Below, in pieces: positions 43,574 through 56,251 of a stretch of 64,000 nt of DNA (its first letter is position 1; each line of letters opens with the position of its first letter). The DNA is from Actinoplanes couchii (lineage in GTDB: Bacteria; Actinomycetota; Actinomycetes; Mycobacteriales; Micromonosporaceae): positions 1 to 64,000 of the forward strand of contig NZ_BOMG01000034.1 in the NCBI RefSeq assembly GCF_016862075.1, given 5' to 3'. The notes below the pieces were generated by a model. The model was not told the origin of the DNA. It ran no database searches and was given only the letters and a program-made list of their open reading frames with translations. The position numbers were made by a program, and so were the translations under genes.

Positions 43574-44630
43574 GTTCCAGGGTCAACGATCCGGTGTCCA
43601 GGCCTTCCGGGTCCACCTCCAGGGTGTAGGTGCCGGCCGACGCGCTGAACGGCAGCGTCACCTCGGGTGTCGCCGTGGTCAGGGCCCCGTCGGCCACCGC
43701 CAGCCCGACGGGTGTGGTCAGCCGCAGCCGGGTCGGCTCGCTGCCGGTCAGCGTGGTGCGCCGGGCCGTCAGCCGGAACTGGTCGTTCTCCGCCGCCGGG
43801 AACGTCACCCGGGCCCGCTCCCCCGGGCGGGTCAGGGTGAGCCGGGTGGGCTTGCCGGGGGTCAGTTCGGCGGTGACCGTGCCGACCAGCTGGACGGTGA
43901 GGGTGCCGGTGCCCAGGGTGTCCGGGTTGATCTCGACGGTGTGCCGGCCGCCGACGGTCGTGGTGAAGTCGAGGGTCCGGTAGTCGGCCTCGTACCCGAC
44001 CGCCCCGGCCGTCTGCACCTCGCCACCCGGCCCGCGGACCTCCAGATGGGTGTACTCGTCCCGGGCGATCGAGCCGCGCCGGGCCACCAGGGTCAGCTGA
44101 CGGCCGGCGACGGTCTCGAAACCGAGGAAGGCCCGTTCGCCCGGCTTTCCGATCGAGACCAGCCGGGACGAGCCGCCCGCGGTCAGGGTGCCGGTCGTCG
44201 TGCCGGCCAGGCTCAGCTGCAGGGTGCCGTGGTCCTGCGCCGCCCGGGGCCGCACCTCGACCGTGTAGGCGCCGGGCGCCGGGGCGGTGAAGTCGACGGT
44301 CAGGTCCGACCAGGTGGTCAGCAGGGTGCCCTCGGCCACGTCGGCGCCGTCGTGGCGGATCACCAGGTCGGTGTTGTCCCCGGCGGTGAGGGTCTTACGA
44401 CGGGCCACCACGGACAGCCGCTGGCCGGCGGTGGTGGCGGTGAACCGCGCGACACCCGGGCCGGCGAGGTCGAGCACCACACCGGGGCCGCCCACGGTCA
44501 GCGGTCTGTCCCTGCCCTTCGCGGGCGCGGTGGAGACGGCCTTCGCGGGCGCGGGAGCCGTGGAGATCAGGAATGATGCCGTCAACAGTGCGGCGAGCGC
44601 CCACCGCCGACATCCGGAATGAGCTGCCAT
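43557..44630 (-). CDS. Secreted three-repeat beta-domain protein
   Basis: 357 residues. Signal peptide (WALAALLTASFLISTAPAPA, cleavage near residue 30). The mature part holds three related units of about 100 residues (about 43-140, 145-245, 250-357), each with G(A/Q/E)R... ARR.(T/S)(L/I), (Y/T)TVEV or YTLEV and GTL/GSLT.(Q/E)L near the end, a jelly-roll-like pattern similar to pre-peptidase C-terminal (PPC) domains. No catalytic motif. Likely surface or carbohydrate/protein binding. Function unknown. Confidence 0.8.
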   Translation of the reverse strand: MAAHSGCRRWALAALLTASFLISTAPAPAKAVSTAPAKGRDRPLTVGGPGVVLDLAGPGVARFTATTAGQRLSVVARRKTLTAGDNTDLVIRHDGADVAEGTLLTTWSDLTVDFTAPAPGAYTVEVRPRAAQDHGTLQLSLAGTTTGTLTAGGSSRLVSIGKPGERAFLGFETVAGRQLTLVARRGSIARDEYTHLEVRGPGGEVQTAGAVGYEADYRTLDFTTTVGGRHTVEINPDTLGTGTLTVQLVGTVTAELTPGKPTRLTLTRPGERARVTFPAAENDQFRLTARRTTLTGSEPTRLRLTTPVGLAVADGALTTATPEVTLPFSASAGTYTLEVDPEGLDTGSLTLELTKPT

Positions 44631-44674
44631 CGTGGCAGGCTATGCGCCCCGGTCCGGCAAAACCGGGTAAACCA

Positions 44675-44720
44675 CGAAAAACGTCCGCCCGGCCCCGACT
44701 GAACGGGACCGGGCGGACGT
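44675..44720 (-). terminator. gatB terminator
   Basis: ACGTCCGCCCGG (44681-44692) and CCGGGCGGACGT (44709-44720) form a perfect 12-bp stem, followed on the minus strand by TTTTTCG. It starts 16 bp after the gatB stop. Confidence 0.85.
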
Positions 44721-44736
44721 CGTACGAAATAGTTGG

Positions 44737-46236
44737 TCAGGAAGCCCCGAGCCGGGAAAGGATGAGGTCGCGGACGGTCTTGGCATCCGCCTGCCCCCGC
44801 GTGGTCTTCATGACCGCGCCGACCAGCGCACCCGCGGCGGCGACCTTGCCGTCCCGGATCTTCGCCGCGATGTCCGGGTTCGCCGCGATCGCCTCGTCCA
44901 CCGCCTTCTGCAGCGCGCCGGTGTCCGACACGACCTCCAGGCCACGGGCGGTCATCACCGCGGCGGGGTCACCCTCGCCGGCCACCACGCCCTCCAGCAC
45001 CTGACGGGCCAGCTTGTCGTTCAGCTTGCCGTCGTCGACCAGCTTCTGCAGGGCCGCGACCTGGACCGGGGTCGCGCCGACCTCGACCAGCTCGACACCC
45101 AGCTCGTTGGACCGGCGGGCCAGCTCACCCAGCCACCACTTGCGGGCGCCCGCCGGGGACGCGCCGGCCGCGATGGTCTCCTCGATCAGCTCGATCGCGC
45201 CGGCGTTGGCCGCCGACTGCATGTCGATCTCGGAGATGCCCCAGTCCTCGCGCAGCCGGGCCCGCTTCACGCTCGGCTTCTCCGGCAGCTCCGACTTCAG
45301 CTTCGCCACCCAGGCGGTGTCCGGCGCGATCGGCACCAGGTCCGGCTCCGGGAAGTAGCGGTAGTCGGTCGCGGTCTCCTTGGACCGGCCCGGCCGGGTG
45401 TCGCCGGTGGTCTCCTGGAAGTGCCGGGTCTCCTGGAAGATCCGGGTGCCCACGTCGAGCAGCCCGGCCTGCCGGATGATCTCCGAGCGGACGGCGCGCT
45501 CGACCGACCGCAGCGAGTTCACGTTCTTCGTCTCGGTGCGGGTGCCCCACTCCTCACCCGGCTTGTTCAGCGAGGTGTTGACGTCGCAGCGCATCGAACC
45601 CTGCTCCATCCGGACGTCCGAGACGTCCAGCGAGCGGATGATGTCGCGCAGCTCGGCCACATAGGCCTTGGCGATCTCGGGGGCCTTGTCACCGAGACCG
45701 GGAACCGGCTTGGTGACGATCTCCACCAGCGGGATGCCGGCCCGGTTGTAGTCGACGAGCGACTCGGTGGCGCCGTGGATCCGGCCGGTGGCCCCGCCGA
45801 CGTGCAGGGTCTTGCCGGTGTCCTCCTCGATGTGGACCCGCTCGATCTCGACCCGGTACTCCACACCGTCCACCGTCACGTCGACGTAACCGTCCACGCA
45901 GAGCGGCTCGTCGTACTGCGAGGTCTGGAAGTTCTTCGGCATGTCCGGGTAGAAGTAGTTCTTCCGGGCCATCCGGCACCACTGCGCGATGTCACAGTTC
46001 AGTGCCAGGCCGATCCGGATGGTCGCCTCGATGGCGGCCCCGTTCATCACCGGCAGCGCACCCGGCAGCGCCAGGCAGACCGGGCAGACCTGGGTGTTCG
46101 GCTCGGCACCGAAATCGGTCTTGCAGCCGCAGAACATCTTGGTATTCGTGCCCAGCTCGACGTGCGTCTCCAGGCCGATGACCGGCTCGTAACGGCTGGT
46201 GGCGTCTTCGTAGGACGGCAGCGCGATGGTCGTCAT
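44737..46236 (-). CDS. gatB: Asp/Glu-tRNA amidotransferase subunit B
   Basis: 499 residues. [18 protein letters not shown] with zinc-type Cys pairs (CGC and CPVC), [16 protein letters not shown], the MRCDVNTSL block and a C-terminal helical YqeY-like tail domain (about 350-499). Kinase/transamidation subunit of GatCAB, which makes Gln-tRNA(Gln) and/or Asn-tRNA(Asn). ATG at 46236 begins [20 protein letters not shown]. It is separated from gatC-gatA by an oppositely oriented M1 peptidase gene and therefore needs its own promoter. Confidence 0.95.
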   Translation of the reverse strand: MTTIALPSYEDATSRYEPVIGLETHVELGTNTKMFCGCKTDFGAEPNTQVCPVCLALPGALPVMNGAAIEATIRIGLALNCDIAQWCRMARKNYFYPDMPKNFQTSQYDEPLCVDGYVDVTVDGVEYRVEIERVHIEEDTGKTLHVGGATGRIHGATESLVDYNRAGIPLVEIVTKPVPGLGDKAPEIAKAYVAELRDIIRSLDVSDVRMEQGSMRCDVNTSLNKPGEEWGTRTETKNVNSLRSVERAVRSEIIRQAGLLDVGTRIFQETRHFQETTGDTRPGRSKETATDYRYFPEPDLVPIAPDTAWVAKLKSELPEKPSVKRARLREDWGISEIDMQSAANAGAIELIEETIAAGASPAGARKWWLGELARRSNELGVELVEVGATPVQVAALQKLVDDGKLNDKLARQVLEGVVAGEGDPAAVMTARGLEVVSDTGALQKAVDEAIAANPDIAAKIRDGKVAAAGALVGAVMKTTRGQADAKTVRDLILSRLGAS

Positions 46237-46332
46237 GTGCGTGCGGCTCCGGCTTGGGACGTCGATACGGACAAGGACCAAGCCTAGTCGTACCGCCTGC
46301 GCGGTTTGCATGTGCCTACGAAGATCTGAGGC

Positions 46333-47742
46333 ATGCGCCGTACGATCGCCGTCGCCACGGTCCTTCTGGCCGCCGGTTGCACCACCCCCGCGCCCCCGGT
46401 CATTCCCCCGGCTGTCGACTACAGCGTCTGGTCCGCCGGGCGGTCCACGCCGGTCGCCGACCCGCTCTACCCGGAGAAGGGCAACCCCGGGCTCGACGTG
46501 CTGCACTACGGGCTCGAACTGGACTGGAAACCGGACACGAAAGTGCTGACCGGCGTCGCCACCCTGCGGATCCGGCCGGTCGTCGACGCGCCGTCGATCA
46601 CGCTGGACTTCACCGGGCTGACCGTCGACCGGGTCCTCGTCGACGGCGCCGCCGGCACCGGTTCTGTCGCGGCTTCCAAGCTGGTCGTGCCCACGCCCGT
46701 CGTCGCCGGCCGGCCGGTCACACTCACCGTCGCCTACCACGGCACCCCCTCGGCAGTGGCGATGCCGTCCCACCGCGGGGACGCCGACGAGGGCATCGGG
46801 ATGCGCGCCGGCAAGGACGGGACGCTCTGGACCATGCAGGAGCCGTGGGGCGCCCTCACCTGGTACCCGGTCAACGAGCACCCGTCCGACGAGGCGCTCT
46901 ACGACATGGCCGTCACCGTGCCGGAGGGCTGGACCGCGGCCGCCGGCGGCACTCCCGGCGAGGTCTCCGGCGGCACCTGGCACTACCGCAGCACCGACCC
47001 GGTCGCGTCCTACGTCACCACGCTGTCGGTGGACCGGTACCGGAAACTCACCGCCACCGGGCCGCACGGGTTGCCGATCACCGACTTCGTCCGGGACGGG
47101 GCGGACGACCGGTACCTGCCGGTGCTGAAGCGGACCCCCGAGCTGATCGGCTGGCTGGAGGAACGACTCGGGCGGTACCCGTACCCCACCGCCGGGATCC
47201 TGATGAACGACTCGGTGTCGGCCATGGAGACGCAGCAGATGCTCAGCATGGGCCGGGGCGCGTTCCGGGACAACGACCTCGACTACTTCGAGGCGGTGCT
47301 GATCCACGAGTACGCGCACCAGTGGTTCGGCAACGCGGTCACCCCCACCACGTGGACCGACCTGTGGCTCAACGAGGGCTGGGCCACCTACGTGCAGAAC
47401 CTCTACGAGCAGAAGCTGTACGGGTTCGACGACGCGTACCTGAAGAACTACCTGCGGCGGCGGGACGCCGAGCTGCGGGCCTCGGTCGGCCCGCCCGGCA
47501 CCCCGAAAGCCGGCACCTTCGCCGAGAGCAACGTCTACCTCTGCCCGGCGGCCATGCTCCGCGAGATCCACGAGGACCTGGGCGACAAGAAGTTCTTCGC
47601 CCTGGCGACGGCGTGGGCGGCCGACAACCGCAACAGGTCCCAGGACCGGGCCGGTTTCACAACTTTCGTGAACACCGAGACCGGAAAGGACTACACCACC
47701 CTGATCAACGAATGGCTGGACTCACCGACGACCCCGAAGTGA
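46333..47742 (+). CDS. M1-family metallopeptidase lipoprotein
   Basis: 469 residues. Lipobox LLAAGC (Cys16). Zinc site HEYAH (325-329) and NEGWATY with the third ligand Glu348, exactly 18 residues after the motif. The exopeptidase GAMEN motif is degenerate here (SAMETQQ). At 469 residues it has the N-terminal saddle and catalytic domains but lacks the large C-terminal helical domain of full M1 aminopeptidases. Extracytoplasmic, membrane-tethered. It splits the gat genes, antisense to both. Confidence 0.9.
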   Translation: MRRTIAVATVLLAAGCTTPAPPVIPPAVDYSVWSAGRSTPVADPLYPEKGNPGLDVLHYGLELDWKPDTKVLTGVATLRIRPVVDAPSITLDFTGLTVDRVLVDGAAGTGSVAASKLVVPTPVVAGRPVTLTVAYHGTPSAVAMPSHRGDADEGIGMRAGKDGTLWTMQEPWGALTWYPVNEHPSDEALYDMAVTVPEGWTAAAGGTPGEVSGGTWHYRSTDPVASYVTTLSVDRYRKLTATGPHGLPITDFVRDGADDRYLPVLKRTPELIGWLEERLGRYPYPTAGILMNDSVSAMETQQMLSMGRGAFRDNDLDYFEAVLIHEYAHQWFGNAVTPTTWTDLWLNEGWATYVQNLYEQKLYGFDDAYLKNYLRRRDAELRASVGPPGTPKAGTFAESNVYLCPAAMLREIHEDLGDKKFFALATAWAADNRNRSQDRAGFTTFVNTETGKDYTTLINEWLDSPTTPK

Positions 47743-47766
47743 CCGGGGCCGCCGGTGAGCGGAGCT

Positions 47767-49230
47767 TTACAGAGCCGGCGGGGTGAAGGTTCCGACCGCG
47801 GACTCCAGGGCGGCGGCGACCCGGTACATGCGGTCGTCGGCCATGGTGGGGGCCATGATCTGGAAGCCGACCGGGAGGCCCTCGGAGAGACCGCACGGGA
47901 CCGAGATGGCCGGGCCGCCGTAGAGGTTGGTCGGGATGGTGAACAGGTCGGCCAGGTACATCTGGTAAGGGTCCGACGTGCGCGAGCCGAACGGGAACGC
48001 GACGAACGGGGTGGTCGGGCTGACCAGCACGTCGACCTGCTCGAACGCGGCCTGGAAGTCGCGGGTGATCAGGGTGCGGACCTTCTGCGCCTGGCCGTAG
48101 TAGGCGTCGTAGTAACCCGACGACAGGGCGTAGGTGCCGAGGATGATCCGGCGCTTCACCTCGGGACCGAAACCGGCCTCGCGGGTCAGCGACATCACCT
48201 CTTCGAGGGAACGGTTGCCGTCGTCGCCGGTGCGCAGGCCATAACGCACGCCGTCGAAGCGGGCCAGGTTGGACGAGGCCTCGCTCGGGGCGATCAGGTA
48301 GTAGGCGGGCAGCGCGTACTGGAAATTCGGGCAGGAGATCTCGACGATCTCGGCGCCCAGCTTCACCAGCGCCTCCAGCGACTCCCGGAACGCGGCGGTG
48401 ACGCCGGCCTCGGAACCGTCGCCGGCGAACTCCTTGACCAGGCCCAGCTTGACCCCGGTCAGGTCACCGGTGGCGCCCAGGCGGGCGGCGCCGACCACAT
48501 CCGGCACCGCCTGCGGGATCGAGGTGGAGTCGCGCGGGTCGTGCCCGGCCATCACCGCGTGCAGCAGGGCGGTGTCCTCCACGGTCCGGCCACAGGGGCC
48601 GGGCGTGTCCAGCGAGGACGAGAAGGCGATCAGCCCGTACCGCGAGGTGCTGCCGTAGGTGGGCTTGGCGCCGACCGTGCCGGTGACCGCGCCGGGCTGG
48701 CGGATCGAGCCGCCGGTGTCGGTGCCGATGGCGAGCGGGGCCTCGTAGGCCGCGATCGCCGCCGACGAGCCACCGCCGGAACCGCCGGGGATCCGGCCCA
48801 GGTCCCACGGGTTCTTCGTCGGGCCGTACGCGCTGTACTCCGTGGAGGAGCCCATCGCGAACTCGTCCATGTTGGTCTTGCCGAGGATCGGCATGCCGGC
48901 CGTCTTCAGCCGCTCGACGATCGTCGCGTCGTACGGCGGCTTCCAGCCCTCGAGGATCTTCGAAGCGGCGGTGGTGGGCACACCCTTGGTGGCCACCACG
49001 TCCTTCACGGCGATCGGCACACCGGCCAGCGGGCCGGTGATCTCACCCCGGTCGACGGCGGCCGCGGCGTCGAGCGCGCCCTGCCGGTCGACGTGCAGGA
49101 ACGCGTGGACACGCTCGTCCACGGCGTCGATCCGGTCCAGGTGGGCGGTCGCCACCTCAACGGCGGAGACCTCCTTGGACGAGATCATCTTGCTCAGGGC
49201 AGCGGCGGAGAGCCTGGTCAGGTCGGTCAC
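47767..49230 (-). CDS. gatA: Asp/Glu-tRNA amidotransferase subunit A
   Basis: 487 residues, amidase-signature glutaminase subunit. Ser-cisSer-Lys triad: Lys76 in PIAVKDV, the cis-Ser in [10 protein letters not shown] (about 151) and nucleophile Ser175 in [14 protein letters not shown] start at 49230, 2 bp after the gatC stop. Terminates 25 bp from the convergent M1 peptidase stop. Confidence 0.95.
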   Translation of the reverse strand: MTDLTRLSAAALSKMISSKEVSAVEVATAHLDRIDAVDERVHAFLHVDRQGALDAAAAVDRGEITGPLAGVPIAVKDVVATKGVPTTAASKILEGWKPPYDATIVERLKTAGMPILGKTNMDEFAMGSSTEYSAYGPTKNPWDLGRIPGGSGGGSSAAIAAYEAPLAIGTDTGGSIRQPGAVTGTVGAKPTYGSTSRYGLIAFSSSLDTPGPCGRTVEDTALLHAVMAGHDPRDSTSIPQAVPDVVGAARLGATGDLTGVKLGLVKEFAGDGSEAGVTAAFRESLEALVKLGAEIVEISCPNFQYALPAYYLIAPSEASSNLARFDGVRYGLRTGDDGNRSLEEVMSLTREAGFGPEVKRRIILGTYALSSGYYDAYYGQAQKVRTLITRDFQAAFEQVDVLVSPTTPFVAFPFGSRTSDPYQMYLADLFTIPTNLYGGPAISVPCGLSEGLPVGFQIMAPTMADDRMYRVAAALESAVGTFTPPAL

Positions 49231-49232
49231 GA

Positions 49233-49532
49233 TCAGTCCTCCTCGTCCAGGATGCGCGGCACCCGGAAACGGCTTTCGTACGCGTCCGGAGCGCCGGAGA
49301 GCGCAGCTGCCTGCGTCAGGCTCTCGGTCGGGACGTCGTCGCGGTAGACGTTGGTCAGCGGCACCGAGTGCGAGGTAGGCGGAATGTCGTCCGCGGCCAC
49401 CTCACCGACCCGGGCGACCGACTGCAGGATCACGTCGAGCTGACCCGCGAATCGGTCCAGCTCCTCGTCGGTCACGGCGAGCCGCGACAGGCGCGCCAGG
49501 TGCGCTACCTCTTCGCGGGAGATGGCGGCCAT
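49233..49532 (-). CDS. gatC: Asp/Glu-tRNA amidotransferase subunit C
   Basis: 99 residues: [33 protein letters not shown] and [18 protein letters not shown], the GatC pattern that wraps between GatA and GatB. Its start lies 28 bp inside the 3' end of the upstream GGDEF-EAL gene on the same strand in a different frame. First gene of gatC-gatA. Confidence 0.93.
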   Translation of the reverse strand: MAAISREEVAHLARLSRLAVTDEELDRFAGQLDVILQSVARVGEVAADDIPPTSHSVPLTNVYRDDVPTESLTQAAALSGAPDAYESRFRVPRILDEED

Positions 49533-51568
49533 CCTGCCCCCTCATCACTTGACTGATTGACTGTGCCTGCAGAGTCTATTTCGCCGCGTTTCCCGGGTCG
49601 GACCGGGCGGTACCGTGCGAGCCAGTCGGCCAGATCGGCGGCGGGCATCGGCCGGGCGTGGAACCAGCCCTGCGCGGTGTGACAGCCCGCCGCGGCCAGC
49701 AGCCGCCACGTGACCTCGTCCTCCACGCCTTCGGCGACCGCGCGCAGGCCGAGGGACTCGGCGAGACCCACCACCGATCGTACGATCGCGGCGTCCCCCG
49801 CGTCGGTGGCCATGCCGAGCACGAACGACCTGTCGATCTTCACCTCGGTGAGCGGCAGCCGGCGCAGGTGCTGCAACGACGAATAGCCGGTTCCGAAGTC
49901 GTCGAGGGAGATCGCCACCCCCATCCGGTTCAGCCGCGTGGTGGTCTCCAGGACCCGGTGCGGGTCGGCCATCAGAGCGCTCTCGGTGATCTCCAACTGC
50001 AACATCTCCGCCGGTACGCCATAACGTTCCAGCAGCTCACCCACCGAGTCCGCGATCTCGCCCGCGTGCAGGTCGCGGGCACTGACGTTGACCGCCGCCC
50101 GCAACGGCCACCGCCCGTCCCGCCAGAGGGCCAGCTGGGCCACCACCTCCTCCAGCACCCGGGCGGTCAGCAGCCGCATCACCGGGGTCGGCTCGGCCGC
50201 CCGCAACAGCTCCTCCGGGCCGACCGTGCCACGTTTCGGGTGCCGCCAGCGCAGCAGCGCCTCCACCCCGACCACCTCGCCGGTCGCGATGGCGATCTGC
50301 GGCTGGTAGTAGAGCACTATCCCGTCGTCGGGCGGGTCGCGGCGCAGCGCGTCCCGCAGGTCGGCGACCAGGGTGAGCCGGTCCGGGGTGTTCTCGGCGG
50401 CGCCCGGGCCGTGCACGGCCACCTGGTCGCCGCGCTGTTTCGCCTCGTACATCGCCGCCTCGGCCTCGCGCAGCAGGGTGCTGCCGTCGCGGCGGCCGGA
50501 CTGCAGGGCGATCCCGATCGAGGCGCTCAGCTCGACCGGCGTGCCGTCCATCGGGAACGGGCGGCTCAGCGCCTCGGTCAGGTGCTCGGCGATGCGCCGG
50601 GCCGACGCCGGGTCCTCGACCCGGGTGGCCAGCACCGCGAACTCGTCGCCGCCGAGCCGGACCACCATGTCGTGGGCCGGCACCACCGCGGTCAGCCGGT
50701 CGGCGACCCGGGTCAGCAGCCGGTCGCCGGCGCCGTGGCCGAGGGCGTCGTTGACCGCGCGGAACCGGTCCAGGTCCAGCAGCAGCAGGGCGCGCCGCCG
50801 GTCCGGGGCCCGCTCGGCCATCGCCGTCTGCAGGGTCCGCCGGTTCGGCAGGCCGGTGAGCGCGTCGAACCGGGCGGCCCGCTCGGACTCCCCGGCCCAG
50901 CGGACCATCCGGTGCACGGCGTGCAGCGCCAGCAGGGCCAGCGGCAGCAGGGCCGCGCTGACCCCGGCGGCCACCAGCACCACCGGGCCGAGCAGCAGCA
51001 GGGCCGAGGTGGCCAGCAGGTCGGCCCGGCCGCGGCGGTGCCGGGCCGCCGGACGGGTGTCCGTGGTCAGCCCCCGGACCAGGCCGGCGACCGCGTGCCG
51101 GGCGACGATCCAGGTCACCGCGGCGGCGCAGATCAGCGCGGCGTCGAACCAGTCGAAGCCGTCGCCCAGGTGCAGCGGGGTGAACCCGGCGACGGTCGCG
51201 GCGGCCAGCAGCGCCACGGTGTGCTGCAGGGCCAGATGCAGGGTCCGGCGCAGCGAGTGCCGCATCCGGGCGCCGGCCACCGCCACCGCGAGCAACTGGA
51301 CCGCGATGGCCGGGGCGGGGCCCCAGGCCAGCGCGATCGCGAAGGTGAAGCTGATCGAGGGCAGGATCACCGCGCTGGCCCGGCGCCCGGGCACCAGACA
51401 GGGCCTGGTGTCCACCGCGACCGCGAGCAGCGCCATCGTCCAGAACGGGACCGGCAGCGGGTCGCTCAACCAGCACAGGACCACGGCGGTGACAGCGGCC
51501 GGCACCGCGGTGACGATGACCGTGCGCCGATGCCGTGAGTCGGCCGTGCCAGGGCGAGCGGCATCCAT
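49505..51568 (-). CDS. Membrane GGDEF-EAL c-di-GMP protein 3
   Basis: 687 residues from ATG at 51568 (GGAGG at 6 nt); a frame from 51610 is less likely. About seven membrane segments within 18-220, GGDEF at 306-310 and EAL at 436-438 with full consensus around it ([38 protein letters not shown]). The GGDEF RxxD inhibitory site is absent (PAHD). Likely bifunctional or phosphodiesterase. The end overlaps gatC by 28 bp, so gatC expression may depend on readthrough from this gene. Confidence 0.92.
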   Translation of the reverse strand: MDAARPGTADSRHRRTVIVTAVPAAVTAVVLCWLSDPLPVPFWTMALLAVAVDTRPCLVPGRRASAVILPSISFTFAIALAWGPAPAIAVQLLAVAVAGARMRHSLRRTLHLALQHTVALLAAATVAGFTPLHLGDGFDWFDAALICAAAVTWIVARHAVAGLVRGLTTDTRPAARHRRGRADLLATSALLLLGPVVLVAAGVSAALLPLALLALHAVHRMVRWAGESERAARFDALTGLPNRRTLQTAMAERAPDRRRALLLLDLDRFRAVNDALGHGAGDRLLTRVADRLTAVVPAHDMVVRLGGDEFAVLATRVEDPASARRIAEHLTEALSRPFPMDGTPVELSASIGIALQSGRRDGSTLLREAEAAMYEAKQRGDQVAVHGPGAAENTPDRLTLVADLRDALRRDPPDDGIVLYYQPQIAIATGEVVGVEALLRWRHPKRGTVGPEELLRAAEPTPVMRLLTARVLEEVVAQLALWRDGRWPLRAAVNVSARDLHAGEIADSVGELLERYGVPAEMLQLEITESALMADPHRVLETTTRLNRMGVAISLDDFGTGYSSLQHLRRLPLTEVKIDRSFVLGMATDAGDAAIVRSVVGLAESLGLRAVAEGVEDEVTWRLLAAAGCHTAQGWFHARPMPAADLADWLARYRPVRPGKRGEIDSAGTVNQSSDEGAGWPPSPAKR

Positions 51569-51693
51569 GCGACCTCCATGATGGCCTCGATCACCGATCG
51601 CATACACCATAGATCCATATGCGGTTTTTTGCCCTAAAGCACCTAAACGTTGCTGATGGCTCCCTGCGTCCTATACGTGCGATACGCCGCGTT

Positions 51694-54069
<2,376 letters not shown>

Positions 54070-55065
54070 TCAGACTTCGGAGATCCGCCGCCCGGCCTCC
54101 GTGCACGCCTTGAGCAGCGCGCGGACGTACGGGTACGGCGCACCGGCCAGCCCGCACGCCGGAGTGATCACCACCTGCTCGGGCAGTCGCGCCGCCGGGA
54201 ACCCGAGCCGCTTCCACAGCGTCGACACCCGCTCGGCGATCTGCTTCGCCTCCGGCCGGGCGCCTGACGAAGGCCGGGTCGGGACGGCCCCGACGAAGAT
54301 CCCCAGGCCGGCCTCGACCGCCTCGCCGAGCGGATCCAGGTCCGTGAGCAGCGACAGGTCGAAGGCGACAGCGGTGGCCCTGGAGTCCCGGATCACCTGC
54401 CACGGCAGATCCGGCGCGCAGCAGTGCACGATCACCGGAGCACCGACGGCCTCGACGACGGTCCGCAGGGCGGTGGCGGCATCCGGGCCGTCCACCTCCC
54501 GGTACGCGCCCAGCCCGCTCTCCGTCGGCACCCGCCCGGCCAGCACCGTCGGCAGCGACGGCTCGTCCAGCTGCAGCAGCACGGTCGCCCCCGGCACCCG
54601 TTTGCGCACGTTTTCCACATGCCGCCGAAGACCCTCGGCGAGCGAGTCGGTCAGGTCCCGGACCGCGCCGGGGTCGCGCAGCATCCGGCCGCCGATCGGC
54701 AGGTCCAGGCTCGCGGCCAGGGTCCACGGCCCGGCCGCCTGGATCTTGAGCGGCCCGGTGTAGCCGTCGGCCTGCTCGGTCAGCTGGTCCAGATCACGTT
54801 CCAGCAGGTCGGCGGTGACCCGCATGTCCTTGCCGGGGCGGGCCGCGATCTGCCACCGCCCGGTGTAGACCTGCACCGGCAGATCGACCAGGAACCCGGC
54901 GGTGCGGCCGATGACGTCCGCGCCCGGGCCGCGCTCCGGCAGCTCGGGCAGGTGCGGCAGGGCGGGCAGCTCACCGAGGACGATCCGCTGCGCCTCGGCG
55001 ATGTCGACACCGGGCAGCGATCCGATCCCGGTCGCGGCCCCGGCCGCCCACGGGAAGTCAGGCAC
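54070..55065 (-). CDS. MetE-like (cobalamin-independent methionine synthase C-domain) protein
   Basis: About 331 residues with the MetE/UROD-like TIM barrel: [16 protein letters not shown] at the start, [43 protein letters not shown] (zinc-type His-x-Cys) and ITPACGLAG. It lacks the N-terminal barrel of full MetE. As I recall it corresponds to Rv3015c of M. tuberculosis, conserved next to ligA; substrate uncertain. GTG at 55065 overlaps the mnmA stop by 8 bp; ATG at 55107 would overlap by 50 bp. Confidence 0.85.
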   Translation of the reverse strand: MPDFPWAAGAATGIGSLPGVDIAEAQRIVLGELPALPHLPELPERGPGADVIGRTAGFLVDLPVQVYTGRWQIAARPGKDMRVTADLLERDLDQLTEQADGYTGPLKIQAAGPWTLAASLDLPIGGRMLRDPGAVRDLTDSLAEGLRRHVENVRKRVPGATVLLQLDEPSLPTVLAGRVPTESGLGAYREVDGPDAATALRTVVEAVGAPVIVHCCAPDLPWQVIRDSRATAVAFDLSLLTDLDPLGEAVEAGLGIFVGAVPTRPSSGARPEAKQIAERVSTLWKRLGFPAARLPEQVVITPACGLAGAPYPYVRALLKACTEAGRRISEV

Positions 55066-56242
55066 GCGACGCCACCGGCTCAGCCGCGACGAGGCCAGCA
55101 GCGCCATTCACAGCAGCGGCACCAGCAGAACCAGCGGAATCAGCACCGGATGCGGACTCGAGCGAATCCGACCGGCTCCCCTCGGTGATCGTCGCCGACC
55201 CGAGGACGATGTCCCCGGCCGGGTCCGGCCGGTACGCCACGATCGCCTGACCGGCCGCGACCCCGCGGGCCGGAGTCGTCAACCGGGCCACCACCGAGCC
55301 GTCGCCGACCGTCACGGCCGCCCCGACCACGTCACCGTGGGCCCGGAGCTGCACCTGAACATCCGACAGGTCCGAAAAATCGTGCCAGATCGGCCGGGAT
55401 GCGCTGACCACGTCGACCTCGAGATCCTCCCGCGGCCCCACGGTCACCGTGTTGTTCACCGGAGTGATCGACAGAACGTAGCGCGGGCGCCCGTCAGCGG
55501 CCGGAACCCGCAGGTCGAGACCCTTGCGCTGGCCGATGGTGAACCCGTACGCCCCGTTGTGGGTTCCGAGTTTCTCCCCGGTCCGGCCGTCGACGATGTC
55601 ACCGGGCGCCGGCCCCAGCCGGCTCTCCAGGAAACCACGGGTGTCACCGTCGGAGATGAAGCAGATGTCGTGCGAGTCGGGCTTGTCGGCCACCGCCAGC
55701 CCACGCTCGGCGGCCTCGGCCCGGACCTGCTCCTTGGTCGAGTCGCCGAGCGGGAAGATCGACCGGTCGAGCTGCTCGCGGGTCAGGACGGCCAGCACGT
55801 AGGACTGGTCCTTGGGCAGGTCGACACTGCGCCGGAGCAGCCCGTCGGCGCCCAGACGCGCGTGGTGCCCGGTGACCACCGCGTCGAAGCCGAGAGCGAT
55901 CGCCCGGTCCAGCACCGCCGTGAACTTGATCTTCTCGTTGCAGCGCAGACAGGGGTTGGGGGTGCGACCGGCCGCATACTCGTTCACGAAGTCGTCCACG
56001 ACACTGTCGTGGAACTCCTCCGCCATGTCCCACACGTAGAACGGGATGCCGATCACATCGGCGGCACGGCGCGCGTCCCGGGAGTCCTCCAGGGTGCAGC
56101 AGCCGCGCGCCCCGGTGCGAAAGGTCTGAGGGTTTCGGGCCAGCGCCAGGTGCACACCGGTGACGTCATGACCGGCATCACGGGCGCGCGCGGCGGCGAC
56201 CGCGGAATCGACACCGCCCGACATGGCCGCAAGAACACGCAT
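55058..56242 (-). CDS. mnmA: tRNA-specific 2-thiouridylase
   Basis: 394 residues. PP-loop SGGVDSAVA at 8-16; catalytic cysteines in [12 protein letters not shown] and [15 protein letters not shown]. It thiolates U34 of tRNA Lys/Glu/Gln using persulfide sulfur, and the cysteine desulfurase encoded 9 bp upstream is the natural donor. A Ser/Ala-rich tail of about 35 residues (from [14 protein letters not shown]) exceeds the usual length and overlaps the start of the metE-like gene. Confidence 0.95.
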   Translation of the reverse strand: MRVLAAMSGGVDSAVAAARARDAGHDVTGVHLALARNPQTFRTGARGCCTLEDSRDARRAADVIGIPFYVWDMAEEFHDSVVDDFVNEYAAGRTPNPCLRCNEKIKFTAVLDRAIALGFDAVVTGHHARLGADGLLRRSVDLPKDQSYVLAVLTREQLDRSIFPLGDSTKEQVRAEAAERGLAVADKPDSHDICFISDGDTRGFLESRLGPAPGDIVDGRTGEKLGTHNGAYGFTIGQRKGLDLRVPAADGRPRYVLSITPVNNTVTVGPREDLEVDVVSASRPIWHDFSDLSDVQVQLRAHGDVVGAAVTVGDGSVVARLTTPARGVAAGQAIVAYRPDPAGDIVLGSATITEGSRSDSLESASGADSAGSAGAAAVNGAAGLVAAEPVASRA

Positions 56243-56251
56243 GTTCCCAGC

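Noticed and set aside
44737..47571. 944-codon minus-strand frame extending gatB upstream
   Set aside because: The extension is antisense to the M1 peptidase gene; only the part from ATG 46236 matches GatB.
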